Source of the DNA: Clostridia bacterium
GTDB lineage: Bacteria > Bacillota > Clostridia > Acetivibrionales > DSM-2933
Reading direction: 5' to 3'
DNA: 64,000 nt
Assembly: GCA_026416815.1 (NCBI GenBank)
Contig: JAOAEJ010000073.1
Span: 1-64,000 of the forward strand
A program made the translations under genes and the position numbers. Each line of letters begins with the position of its first letter. Position 1 is the first letter of the stretch. Positions 46,171 to 55,496 of the stretch are shown piece after piece. Below the pieces are notes generated by a model. It had not been told where the DNA came from and made no database searches. It saw nothing but the letters and a program-made list of their open reading frames with translations.

Positions 46171-47627
46171 GGGCGTGTAAATAATTTTGTGTATTCTCTT
46201 CTTCTTGGTTGAGAAGCATTGGTTAAGTTAATTAACATAAAGTGTATTTTGAAGGTCTAGCCGCGCGGCAATGAGCGTCGGGGTTTGGGGCAGAGCCCCG
46301 AGACTACCCTGCCAACTTGCCGTCTAGTCGGCCCTCAAAGAAAATGGATAATTGTCCGATTACCAAGTCCCAGTCACGGTAACGCAATGTCCATTTTTTT
46401 GTTACATTCATAGTAGCCAGATATAACATCTTTATCAGACTTTCATCTGTAGGGAATATTAACTTTGTCTTGGTAACCTTCCTATACTGGCTGTGTAGGC
46501 TTTCGATTACATTTGTTGTATATATTATCTTTCTAAGTTCCGGGGGATATGCAAAGAAAGTGCATAAATTATCCCAATTCTGTTCCCAGCTTTTTATTGC
46601 ATTTGGATACTTACCTTGCCATTTTTCTTTGACTGCCAGTAGTTGATCCATAGCAGCTTCTTCTGAAGGAGCAGTATATACTGTTTTTAAGTCAGCTGCA
46701 AACTGCTTTTTATCCTTATGTGCTACATACTTCATGCTTGCTCTTAGTTGGTGTATGATACACCTTTGTATTTTAGCTTTTGGAAAGGTCGCTTGGATCG
46801 CTTCCGGGAACCCATTAAGCCCATCTACCGAGAATATCAATACATCTTTAACACCACGGTTTTTAAGCTCATTCAATACACCCAGCCAATACTTGCTGCT
46901 CTCATTTCCCCCGATCCATATGCCTAATACATCCTTGCAACCGTCTGTATTTACACCCATTACTACATAAGCTGCTTTGTTTACTACCTGCTTTTCCTCA
47001 CGAACTTTGTAGTGAATTGCGTCCATAAATATAAACGGATAAACAGCTTCTAGCGGCCTATTTTGCCACTCTTGCACCATAGGCAGTATCCTGTCGGTGA
47101 TCTTACTGACCATTTCTGCCGATATTTCAACTCCATACAAGTCTTGAATCTGAGCATGGATGTCTCTGGTTGACATTCCTGCTGCATATAACGCTAATAT
47201 TTTTTCCTCAATTCCGGTAACGGTACGCTGGTGTTTTGGCACAATTTGAGGCTCGAATTCACCATTTCGGTCTCTTGGAATATTTAAGGCAACATCTCCT
47301 AGCTGTGTTTTTATGGTCTTCTTTGAATATCCGTTTCTACTATTGGTTCCAGCAGCTTTCAACGTTTTCGTTTCCATATCATACTTGTCGTAGCCTAACT
47401 TTTCGTCCAACTCTGCTTCAAGGGATTCTTGTAGTACTTCACGAAACATTTCCTTTAATGTAGCCAGAATATCATCAGGACTGCTGAAATTTTTCTCTCG
47501 AATTAAATCTCTTATTACTTCCTTTGGTATGATTGACATAAATAAAATCTCCTCCTCAGCTTTATATCCAAATTCTCGCCAAGAAGGAGATTATTGATTC
47601 ACTTTACACAAAATTATTTATAGGCTC
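46171..47627. mobile_element. IS256-family insertion sequence, intact
   Basis: A 1457-bp element. Inverted repeats at the ends match at 20 of 23 positions: GGGCGTGTAAATAATTTTG at the left (46171) and the reverse complement of the right end beginning GAGCCTATAAATAATTTTG (47627). An 8-bp target duplication ACCTTTAG flanks it at 46163-46170 and 47628-47635. It carries one transposase gene. Intact ends and duplication suggest a fairly recent, possibly active insertion. Confidence 0.92.
46304..47539 (-). CDS. IS256-family transposase
   Basis: A 411-residue DDE transposase of the mutator/IS256 group. Catalytic residues are in IFMDAIHYKV (first D, near 171), FSVDGLNGFPEAI (second D, near 237) and TNVIESLHSQYRK (E, near 344). 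The N-terminal part (LREVLQESLEAELDEKLGYDKY-like region) is typical. The frame is open throughout and its ATG follows GGAGGAG, so it is probably functional. Confidence 0.95.
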   Translation of the reverse strand: MSIIPKEVIRDLIREKNFSSPDDILATLKEMFREVLQESLEAELDEKLGYDKYDMETKTLKAAGTNSRNGYSKKTIKTQLGDVALNIPRDRNGEFEPQIVPKHQRTVTGIEEKILALYAAGMSTRDIHAQIQDLYGVEISAEMVSKITDRILPMVQEWQNRPLEAVYPFIFMDAIHYKVREEKQVVNKAAYVVMGVNTDGCKDVLGIWIGGNESSKYWLGVLNELKNRGVKDVLIFSVDGLNGFPEAIQATFPKAKIQRCIIHQLRASMKYVAHKDKKQFAADLKTVYTAPSEEAAMDQLLAVKEKWQGKYPNAIKSWEQNWDNLCTFFAYPPELRKIIYTTNVIESLHSQYRKVTKTKLIFPTDESLIKMLYLATMNVTKKWTLRYRDWDLVIGQLSIFFEGRLDGKLAG

Positions 47628-47661
47628 ACCTTTAGTTTTTGCGGCTTGTCCCATACAAAAA

Positions 47662-47859
47662 CTATTCGCCCTCTTTTTTGAATTTTTCCTTATCTTCGTG
47701 AACTTCGATAAACTCCTTAATGTTTAGTGTTCTGAATTCCTCTGTTTCGTCTATACACCTGCCACAGTTGTCGCATCTCTTTGAATCCTCCAAATCGCAC
47801 CTAACGCAGTCATCACAATCTATGCATACTCTATCATATATCTGACATTGTTCCGACAT
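47662..47859 (-). CDS. Small cysteine-rich protein
   Basis: A 65-residue acidic protein with eight cysteines in the first 36 residues, in CxxC-type spacing: CIDCDDCVRC and CDNCGRC. This suggests binding of zinc or Fe-S clusters. The ATG at 47859 lies 6 bases after GGGGG (in AAGGGGGAA); a GTG at 47862 also fits. I do not recognise the family. It lies immediately past the IS on the convergent side. Confidence 0.72.
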   Translation of the reverse strand: MSEQCQIYDRVCIDCDDCVRCDLEDSKRCDNCGRCIDETEEFRTLNIKEFIEVHEDKEKFKKEGE

Positions 47860-48042
47860 CACTGTTCCCCCTTCCTAAACTATTCTGAAAGTTATAAAGT
47901 CTATAAAAGCGCAATACTTATAGTCTCGACATTTTAATACCAATTTATACCACATTCATAATCAGGGCCTTTCCTAACATCTGAGTTTTCAATAGCTTAG
48001 GAATGTTGTAAATATTACTGAAAGATATAGAACAGATATAGA

Positions 48043-48099
48043 ACAACCCCCTAATCAGAAATTGCAAGTACTATATTACTCCTTCTGACAGGGGGTTGT
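48043..48099 (-). terminator. Two-part hairpin, probable terminator of the LysM gene
   Basis: Outer arms ACAACCCCCT (48043-48052) / AGGGGGTTGT (48090-48099) and inner arms TCAGAA (48055-48060) / TTCTGA (48083-48088), with a 22-base loop. It lies 41 bases after the LysM stop. Next to it GATATAGAAC occurs twice in tandem (48024-48043). The rest of the 277-bp spacer 47863-48139 shows nothing more. Confidence 0.6.
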
Positions 48100-48139
48100 C
48101 AATTTTCCTTATGTAAAATACATATTTTATACTTATAAA

Positions 48140-48427
48140 CTACTGGACGGGAATTTTCAACTCGCTACCCGCTAGTATCTTACTGTTGCTATCAAGACTA
48201 TTTACTTTTTTAACATTATGTATGAATTTTCTAATATCACTATTGCCCGAATATTCACTTGCAATTTTCCACAAGGTGTCACCCTGCTTAACTTCAACTA
48301 TTTCATAATGGGGTGTTTTATACCCATATACAAAACTTGCAAAGCTTGTTGTAAAAATTAGTAATAAAACCGATGTACAAAAAATAAAGAACCTTTTTGG
48401 ATTTTTTAATACATACCTTTTTTTCAT
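48140..48427 (-). CDS. LysM-domain SOS protein, YneA-like division inhibitor
   Basis: A 95-residue protein with one N-terminal membrane helix (about 12-33) and a C-terminal LysM domain (about 42-93: VKQGDTLWKIASEYSG, NSKILAGSELKIP). It has the layout of Bacillus YneA, the SOS-induced cell-division inhibitor that is likewise divergent from lexA. LexA boxes in its promoter support SOS control. It probably delays division while DNA is repaired, by analogy. Confidence 0.85.
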   Translation of the reverse strand: MKKRYVLKNPKRFFIFCTSVLLLIFTTSFASFVYGYKTPHYEIVEVKQGDTLWKIASEYSGNSDIRKFIHNVKKVNSLDSNSKILAGSELKIPVQ

Positions 48428-48443
48428 AATGCCACCTCACACG

Positions 48444-48514
48444 GAACAAATGTTCTTATTTAAATTATAAGAGAACGTGCGTTCTGTGTCAATATTTTTT
48501 TCGAACATTAGTTT
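48444..48514. promoter_or_regulatory. Three LexA boxes between the LysM gene and lexA
   Basis: Firmicute SOS boxes GAAC-N4-GTTC occur at 48444-48455 (GAACAAATGTTC) and 48473-48484 (GAACGTGCGTTC); a third, degenerate GAACATTAGTTT, is at 48503-48514. The second box lies inside the spacer of the LysM promoter (minus strand TTGACA 48491-48486, TATAAT 48469-48464), and the third overlaps the -35 (TTTGAT 48512-48517) of the lexA promoter with TATAAT at 48535-48540. Confidence 0.88.
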
Positions 48515-48626
48515 GATTTTTTTGGAATGTATGCTATAATACTTAGTAAGTAGCACATATTCTTTGCTTATTTGATATTTAAGCTTATAGCTAGATTACA
48601 TATATTTTTTAATTGGGGTGTTGGTC

Positions 48627-49268
48627 ATGACAAAAAAAGTTAACGAGAAGCAGCAGGCAATACTTGACTTTGTAAATAAACAGGTTGTAGAAAAGGGATA
48701 TCCCCCGTCTGTTAGAGAAATTTGCAGCGCAGTGGGCTTTAAGTCTACCTCTACCGTACATGCTTACCTTGAAAAGCTTGAAAAAAGCGGGCTAATTCAT
48801 AAGGACCCTACCAAGCCAAGAGCACTAAAGGTAGTAGGCGAATCTAAGAGTGATTCATTTAAGGCAAATGAAAGTTATTATGCCAGAAGGGAGCTAGTGG
48901 ATGTTCCTATCGTTGGTAAGGTTACCGCAGGACAGCCCATATTGGCAGTAGAAAATATTGAAGATACCTTTCCGCTTCCTGTAGATTTCGTACAAAACTC
49001 TACCGCCTTTATGCTAAGAATCCAGGGAGACAGTATGATTGAAGCAGGAATTTTTGATAAGGATTTTGTACTGGTCAAACAACAATCCACGGCGAGCAAC
49101 GGCGATATTGTTGTCGCACTATTGGGTGAAGAAGCCACAGTTAAAACCTTTTATAGAGAAAAAGACCATGTAAGGCTACAACCCCAGAATCAATATCTGG
49201 ACCCGATAATTGTAAAAGATAATATAACTATCCTGGGTAAAATAATTGGAGTATTCAGAAAACTCTAG
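48627..49268 (+). CDS. lexA: SOS repressor LexA
   Basis: A 213-residue repressor. N-terminal winged helix residues about 1-65 bind SOS boxes; the C-terminal S24-type domain cleaves itself at A101-G102 (VTAGQP) with catalytic S136 (QGDSMIEAG) and K173 (ATVKTF). The ATG at 48627 follows GGGGTG. Its promoter carries a LexA box, giving autoregulation. Confidence 0.95.
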   Translation: MTKKVNEKQQAILDFVNKQVVEKGYPPSVREICSAVGFKSTSTVHAYLEKLEKSGLIHKDPTKPRALKVVGESKSDSFKANESYYARRELVDVPIVGKVTAGQPILAVENIEDTFPLPVDFVQNSTAFMLRIQGDSMIEAGIFDKDFVLVKQQSTASNGDIVVALLGEEATVKTFYREKDHVRLQPQNQYLDPIIVKDNITILGKIIGVFRKL

Positions 49269-49270
49269 AT

Positions 49271-49306
49271 AAAAAAATAGAACCGCGGTTGCGGTTCTAT
49301 TTTTTT
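49271..49306. terminator. Bidirectional terminator lexA/hfq
   Basis: A 16-bp perfect stem AAAAAAATAGAACCGC (49271-49286) with its complement at 49291-49306 and a GGTT loop. T-runs on both strands end the convergent lexA and hfq genes. Confidence 0.9.
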
Positions 49307-49314
49307 ATGTATCT

Positions 49315-49563
49315 TTATTGTTGTTCTCTATTATTATCATTGAATATTAAATTTACTATTTTCATTGGGCTTATAGTAGAAATTGCATGTTTGTAAACTA
49401 ATTGCTGTCTGCCTTCACTATCAAGCACAACTGTAAAGTTATCAAAACCCTTTACAAATCCTTTCAGCTGGAATCCATTAGTCAAGTAAATTGTAACAGC
49501 TATATGCTCTTTTCTTACTTGATTCAAAAAAACATCCTGTAAATTAATAGTATTCTTAACCAC
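49315..49563 (-). CDS. hfq: RNA chaperone Hfq
   Basis: An 82-residue Sm-like protein that forms hexamers and pairs small RNAs with mRNAs. Sm1 ([32 protein letters not shown]) is split here as residues about 12-43; Sm2 is YKHAISTI, the typical Hfq KH motif. It is the last gene of the miaB-ricA-mutS-mutL-miaA-hfq array, a widespread arrangement with miaA. Confidence 0.95.
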   Translation of the reverse strand: MVKNTINLQDVFLNQVRKEHIAVTIYLTNGFQLKGFVKGFDNFTVVLDSEGRQQLVYKHAISTISPMKIVNLIFNDNNREQQ

Positions 49564-49683
49564 AAAAATCCTCCTCTGTATTTCTCATTTATATAGATAT
49601 AAAACGTATATTATAACATCATCTTATTACATCTCATATTCTACAAGAAAATTCCAGATGATGCAATACAATTTTATATTTTA

Positions 49684-50646
49684 CTATAGTTTAGTGTCTA
49701 CTGCCAGAATTATTTTTCTTTTTCTTTGAATATACTCAAAAATATACTCCAATATCTGACTTTCATTGTTAAACTCATCGGTATTTACCCAAAAAACATT
49801 CTCAAGTCTCTTAAACCAGGTTATTTGCCTTTTTGCATAGTGTCTTGTACCAATTTTTATCTGATAAACAGCTTCATCAATGGAAATCTCACCTCTAAGA
49901 TACGCCAAAATTTCTTTGTAGCCTATGCCCTGCATTGCTACATGGCTTTTATCATAACCCAGCTCCATGAGTTTTTTGACTTCGTCTACAAGCCCTTTTT
50001 CAACCATCAGGTCAACTCGTTTATTTATCCTATCGTACAGCTTTTCCCTATCCATTGTCAACCCTATGAGAATAAAATTATATTTTGGAGGAATCTGTCT
50101 GGAATTTTGCTGATGATATGAAATAGGCTTTTTGGTATATTCGTAAACCTCAATAGCCCTGATCACCCTCTTTACATTGTTGGGGTGAATGCTATCTGCT
50201 GCCTCCGGATCGATTTCTCTCAGCCTTGCATGGAGATAGTCATTCCCCTTCTCTTCAGCTTCCTTTTTAAGTCTTTCCCGCAGCTCCCAATCGCTTATAG
50301 TTTCGGAAAAATTGATATTGTACACTAAAGAGTTTACATATAGTCCCGTCCCTCCTGCAACTATGGGTACTTTATCCGCTGCGATTATTTGTTCTATATA
50401 TTCTGTGGCTGTTTCCTGGAATCTAGCAACATTAAACTCCTCATCAGGATAGACTTCATCTATTAAATAGTGCTTTATGCCTTGCATTTCTTCTTTATCG
50501 GGTTTTGCTGTCCCTATATCCATGTATTTGTAAATTTGCATTGAATCAGCGGAGATAATGTCTCCACCGATTTTTTTAGCAAGCTCTACCGATAGTTTTG
50601 TTTTTCCTGAAGCAGTAGGGCCAATTAAAACAATTACGTCTTGCAT
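49684..50646 (-). CDS. miaA: tRNA dimethylallyltransferase MiaA
   Basis: A 320-residue enzyme that adds a dimethylallyl group to adenosine 37 of tRNAs reading UNN codons, the step before MiaB. Motifs include the P-loop GPTASGKTKL (8-17), DSMQIYKYMDIGTAKP and GGTGLYVNSL. It begins 7 bases after mutL ends. Confidence 0.96.
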   Translation of the reverse strand: MQDVIVLIGPTASGKTKLSVELAKKIGGDIISADSMQIYKYMDIGTAKPDKEEMQGIKHYLIDEVYPDEEFNVARFQETATEYIEQIIAADKVPIVAGGTGLYVNSLVYNINFSETISDWELRERLKKEAEEKGNDYLHARLREIDPEAADSIHPNNVKRVIRAIEVYEYTKKPISYHQQNSRQIPPKYNFILIGLTMDREKLYDRINKRVDLMVEKGLVDEVKKLMELGYDKSHVAMQGIGYKEILAYLRGEISIDEAVYQIKIGTRHYAKRQITWFKRLENVFWVNTDEFNNESQILEYIFEYIQRKRKIILAVDTKL

Positions 50647-50653
50647 AGATACC

Positions 50654-52732
50654 TCACACTATTCTTTTAAACTTTTTCTCTAGTTCATATTTCGAAATTC
50701 TTACTATTGTAGGTCTACCATGAGGACAAGTGTACGGATTTTCCATTTTTGAAAGTTCATCCATTATGCCCTTAATTTCAATTTCACTAAGCCTTTTATT
50801 TGCTTTTACTGCTGCCTTGCATGCTATTGTATATAGTGTCTCATCCGCAATTATTGAATAGTCCGACTTACCGGAATTCAAAATGCTGTCTATTACTTCC
50901 ATGAACACTTCCCTAATTGATGTATCGTCAATCAGACTAGGCACCGCTCGAAGTATAACAGAATTATTCCCAAATTCATCATATACAAAACCCATTTTAT
51001 TAAAAAATTCTTTTCTCTCATCCAACAGCTTTAGTTCTTGATGTGTAAGTTCAACAACAACCGGAGCAATCAAATACTGTGATAGGGATTCGTTGTTGCT
51101 GTATTTATTTTTTATTTGCTCATACATAATTCTCTCGTGGGCTGCATGCTGATCAATCAGCATTAATTCATCATTGTGCTGTAGAAGTATATAAGTAGAA
51201 AAAGCTTGTCCGATTACTTTGGTATTTTCAAACAGGTTTTCAGCTTCCCCCTTATTAGCTTCCTCTTGCCCATAGTAGCTCTCTGCCTCTTTGATTACCT
51301 TTTTTTCAACTTCCTTTACCTCTTCTTTTACCGCTACTACTTCTTCCTTTTGCGAATCTGCCTGTTTAAATTCCTCAACTTTTAACATAGGAAGTTTAAC
51401 GCCCTCATCTTCCGATGTTAACTGCGGTAAATTGATTGTAATAGGTTTTGTTACCATTCCCGTTACAATCTTTGCTTGAGAAGTAGCAACAGGCTGTACA
51501 TTCTCAATTTTACCTATATTATTTTCTTTATCTTGTTGTTTTTTATTCTTTAAATCGTTATAAATTTCAACAGCAGGTTCTTCCCTATTAACAAGTATAT
51601 TCTCTTTTTTAAAAGTATCCCTTACAAAAGAAGTACCAACGTTATTTAGGTTTTGCTGTGTGTAAACAGGTTTTGAAGCTTCATCTCCTTTAAACTTAAA
51701 AGGGTTTTTGTCACGATCCTTTAGCTGGACAGGATTGAATAGAGGCCTACCCATTAAAGCATTACTGACTGCATGATACACACTTCTGAAGATGTCCTGC
51801 TCCTCGGAAAATCTAACCTCCATCTTTGCTGGATGGACATTAACATCTACCAGTAAGGGGTTTATCTCCAAGTTTAATATTATAAAAGGAAATTTGTTTT
51901 TTAGCAGGAAAGTTTTATAAGCTTCATCTATTGCAGAACTTATAATCTTGCTTTTAATATACCTTTTGTTTATATAAATTGACTGCTGGGTTCTTGTTGC
52001 CCTGGCTATCTCAGGCTTTCCCGCATAACCTGTTATTTTTATTTTATTATCGGCATAGTTTATTTCATTGACTCCTCTTGCAGTATCCTTTCCATAAATG
52101 CTGAAAATGGTGCTTAGAAGATCATTGTTGCCGGGAGTATGAACTATAGTAGTATTATTGCTTGTCAGCTTAAAAGAAATCTGAGGGTTACCCAAAGCTA
52201 TACGGCTTATGGCGTCGGATATATATCCTGCTTCGGTACTGTCCTTTTTAAGGAATTTAAACCTTGCAGGGGTGTTGAAAAACAAATTCCTCACAACGAA
52301 GGTTGTCCCCACAGGACACCCTATCTGTCTTACATCCTTGACAGCTCCACCCTGTATTTTTATATAGGTTCCGTGGGGGTTTTTTTGCACCCTTGTAGTC
52401 AACTCAACCGTCGATACAGAGGCTATGCTGGCTAGAGCCTCCCCACGGAATCCCATTGTCGCTATGGATTCCAAATCATCGGCCTTTCTTATCTTACTGG
52501 TAGCATGTCTCTCAAAAGCTATCTCTACATCATCGTCATCTATTCCCGAACCGTTATCCGTTACTTTAATGTAAGATACACCACCATTTTTTATTTCTAC
52601 CGAAATACTGCTGGAGCCGGCGTCAATAGAGTTTTCAACCATCTCTTTAACTACCGAAGAAGGCCTTTCCACAACCTCCCCAGCCGCTATTTTGTTAGCT
52701 GTATTCTCATCGAGTATTACAATTTTACCCAT
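50654..52732 (-). CDS. mutL: DNA mismatch repair protein MutL
   Basis: A 692-residue MutL. The GHKL ATPase (about 1-330) shows [23 protein letters not shown]-type motif (here [12 protein letters not shown]), DNGSGID and [10 protein letters not shown] glutamine- and lysine-rich linker covers about 360-490. The C-terminal domain contains the endonuclease metal motif [12 protein letters not shown] (near 525) and CPHGRP near 675, so it is an endonuclease-type MutL as in most bacteria lacking MutH. It follows mutS by 2 bases. Confidence 0.96.
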   Translation of the reverse strand: [692 protein letters not shown]

Positions 52733-52734
52733 AG

Positions 52735-55356
52735 CTACCCTTTCTTAATTTTTTGCTGAAGCTTATACAATACATTTATTGCTTCTAGAGGTGTTAATGT
52801 GGTTATATCAATACTTTTCAGTTCTTCAACAATTTCATCCCTAGTCTGTACAGCACTTGCAAAAGCGAAGATGTCCACTTGCCCGTCTATCGGCATTTTG
52901 GATTTTTTCACCCTGGCTTCCCTTTTGCTTATATCCGCGTCTTCCAGCTCTTTGAGTATCTCTTTAGCTCTGTCAATAACAGTCTGTGGAACTCCAGCAA
53001 GCCTTGCCACCTCTATACCGTAGCTGTCATCGGCTCCGCCTCTGATAATTTTTCTCAGGAATATTATATCCTCGCCCTTTTCCTGTACCGATATACAGTA
53101 ATTCTTAATTCCGGTTAGCTTGCCCTCCAGTTCGGTCAGTTCGTGATAATGGGTTGCAAATAGTGTCCTACATCCAAGCTTTCTTGTATCGCTTATAAAC
53201 TCTATAACCGACCAGGCTATGCTCAATCCGTCATAGGTGCTTGTCCCTCTGCCTATTTCATCAAGAATCAGCAGGCTTTTAGCTGTAGCATTACTAAGTA
53301 TATTAGCCACTTCAGACATCTCAACCATAAAGGTACTTTGACCCGCTGCCAAATCATCGGATGCCCCGACTCTGGTAAATATCCTGTCTATTATGCCTAT
53401 TCTTGCACTTTTAGCAGGGACAAAACTTCCTATCTGAGCCATTAGGGCAATTAATGCCACTTGACGCATATAGGTAGATTTTCCCGCCATGTTGGGACCT
53501 GTTATAACTGCCAGCCTGTTCTCATTCATATCAAGCATGGTATCATTGGGTACAAAGCTGCTCCCGTCAATCATTTTTTCCACTACGGGATGTCTGCCGT
53601 CTACAATGCTGATTTCGCCTCCTGCAGTCATCTCGGGCATGCAGTAGTTCTCTCTATCGGCAATTTCCGCTAGTGAACAAATAACATCTATTTCTGCAAC
53701 ACTTCTGGCTGTATCCTTTATCCTGTTTATCTCTAGAGCAATTTTATTCTTTATATCAAGAAATACTTGATACTCTAAATTGATTAACTTCTCCTCAGCT
53801 CCAAGTACAGTATCCTCTATTTCCTTTAATTCCTGGGTAATGTATCTCTCGCAGTTGGCAAGAGTCTGCTTTCTTATATAGGTCTCAGGAACCTGTGAAA
53901 AATAGGATTTCGTAACTTCTAAGTAGTAACCGAACACCTTATTAAAACCTACTTTAAGGTTTTTAATGCCGGTTTTTTCTCTTTCGGAGCTTTCCAGAGC
54001 TGCTATCCAGTTCTTACCGTCTACAGTAGCACTTCTCAACCGATCAACTTCTTCATTGTAGCCTGTCTTAATTATTCCGCCCTCTTTTACCGATACAGGA
54101 GGCTCATCCATTATTGAGCTTTCTATAATCCGGTATATGTCCTCAAGGCTGTCCAGCTGCCGGTAGTTTTTTGCGTTCAGTCCTGCGTCACAATCTTTTA
54201 GCAATTCTTTTATATAAGGAATCTGTCCGATAGAGTTTTTGAGTGAGACCAATTCTCTACAGTTCACACTTCCTAATACTACTTTGGACATTAAGCGCTC
54301 TATATCGTAAACCCTTTTTAAAAGTTCTCTAAGCTCTACGCGAACCATAAACTTATCTTTAAATTCACCTACAGCCTCCAGCCTCTCTTGTATATCGCTC
54401 AAATTAATGAGAGGCTGTTCTATCCACTTCCTTATGGTTCTGCTTCCCATGGAAGTCATTGTCCTATCCAGTACCCAGAGTAACGAACCCTTTCTCGCCT
54501 TTTCTCTCATTGTTTCGGTAAGCTCGAGGTTTCTCCTTGTAGATATGTCCAATACCATAAACTCTTCGATTTTATACGAAGTTATATGCTGAATATGACT
54601 CAAGTTAGCTTTTTGGGTTTGCTCAAGGTATTCCACCAAAGCACCTGCTGCGTTTACCGATAAATCGAACTGGTTGTGTAAAATTTCACAATCCCCAAAC
54701 TGTTTTTCTAAACGTACTATAGCATTTTGCTGTTGGTAATAACTATCGTCAAAGCATGAGATATATGCATTAAACCTTTTCTTTAGGGCATCCACCAATT
54801 GATTGTCATTGTAAAAATCGCTGTTTACTATTATCTCGGAGGGTGAGAACTTGGCAATCTCATCGGTAAGCTTACTTATAGTGTTACCCCAGTTTATGCA
54901 TGTCGCCGTGAAATCCCCGGTAGATACATCAACTGATGCTATTCCGAAGAAGTACTTGCTTTTATAGATGGATAAAAGATAATTATTTTTTCTTTCATCC
55001 AACATAGCTGAATCGGTAACAGTACCGGGAGTTACTACTTTTATTACCTCTCTTTTTACTATGCCCTTTGCAAGAGCAGGGTCTTCAACCTGCTCACATA
55101 TTGCCACCTTATATCCTTTGTTTATGAGTCGTGCTATATATGAATCGGCAGAGTGAAAGGGAACCCCACACATAGGAGCCCTTTCACTCATACCGCAATC
55201 TCTTCCTGTAAGAGTTATTTCCAGTTCTTTGGACGCAACCTCTGCATCCTTTAGAAACATTTCGTAAAAGTCACCAAGTCTGAAAAAAAGGATACAGTCC
55301 TTGTACTGCTCCTTGATATCCAGAAACTGCTGCATCATTGGTGTTAAAGTAGCCAT
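52735..55356 (-). CDS. mutS: DNA mismatch repair protein MutS
   Basis: An 873-residue mismatch sensor. The mismatch-reading motif FYEMF lies near residue 27 (GDFYEMF); Walker A is GPNMAGKSTY near 617 and Walker B ILDEIGRGTSTYDG near 690, followed by ATHYHEL. Length fits MutS1. It is followed within 2 bases by mutL. Confidence 0.96.
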   Translation of the reverse strand: MATLTPMMQQFLDIKEQYKDCILFFRLGDFYEMFLKDAEVASKELEITLTGRDCGMSERAPMCGVPFHSADSYIARLINKGYKVAICEQVEDPALAKGIVKREVIKVVTPGTVTDSAMLDERKNNYLLSIYKSKYFFGIASVDVSTGDFTATCINWGNTISKLTDEIAKFSPSEIIVNSDFYNDNQLVDALKKRFNAYISCFDDSYYQQQNAIVRLEKQFGDCEILHNQFDLSVNAAGALVEYLEQTQKANLSHIQHITSYKIEEFMVLDISTRRNLELTETMREKARKGSLLWVLDRTMTSMGSRTIRKWIEQPLINLSDIQERLEAVGEFKDKFMVRVELRELLKRVYDIERLMSKVVLGSVNCRELVSLKNSIGQIPYIKELLKDCDAGLNAKNYRQLDSLEDIYRIIESSIMDEPPVSVKEGGIIKTGYNEEVDRLRSATVDGKNWIAALESSEREKTGIKNLKVGFNKVFGYYLEVTKSYFSQVPETYIRKQTLANCERYITQELKEIEDTVLGAEEKLINLEYQVFLDIKNKIALEINRIKDTARSVAEIDVICSLAEIADRENYCMPEMTAGGEISIVDGRHPVVEKMIDGSSFVPNDTMLDMNENRLAVITGPNMAGKSTYMRQVALIALMAQIGSFVPAKSARIGIIDRIFTRVGASDDLAAGQSTFMVEMSEVANILSNATAKSLLILDEIGRGTSTYDGLSIAWSVIEFISDTRKLGCRTLFATHYHELTELEGKLTGIKNYCISVQEKGEDIIFLRKIIRGGADDSYGIEVARLAGVPQTVIDRAKEILKELEDADISKREARVKKSKMPIDGQVDIFAFASAVQTRDEIVEELKSIDITTLTPLEAINVLYKLQQKIKKG

Positions 55357-55393
55357 CTGTACTTACCTCACTTCATGGATTTAGTATACATAT

Positions 55394-55492
55394 AGATAGT
55401 TTAGGTTGAAAGTGATTTTTCCAACTAGGAAACCATCACTTGCCACAGGTGTTTCGCTAGCTGGAAATCACTAGGTTCAACCTAAACTATCT
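55394..55492 (-). ncRNA. 99-bp intergenic hairpin between ricA-like gene and mutS
   Basis: An almost continuous inverted repeat: a perfect 17-bp outer stem, AGATAGTTTAGGTTGAA at 55394-55410 with its complement at 55476-55492, then AGTGATTT pairing with AAATCACT, then CCA(A/G)CTAG with GAAAC / GTTTC near the tip. It begins 5 bases beyond the ricA-like stop. There is no clear T-tract after it, so it is not a plain terminator; processing or stability element, or a small palindromic repeat, are options. Confidence 0.6.
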
Positions 55493-55496
55493 GTAC

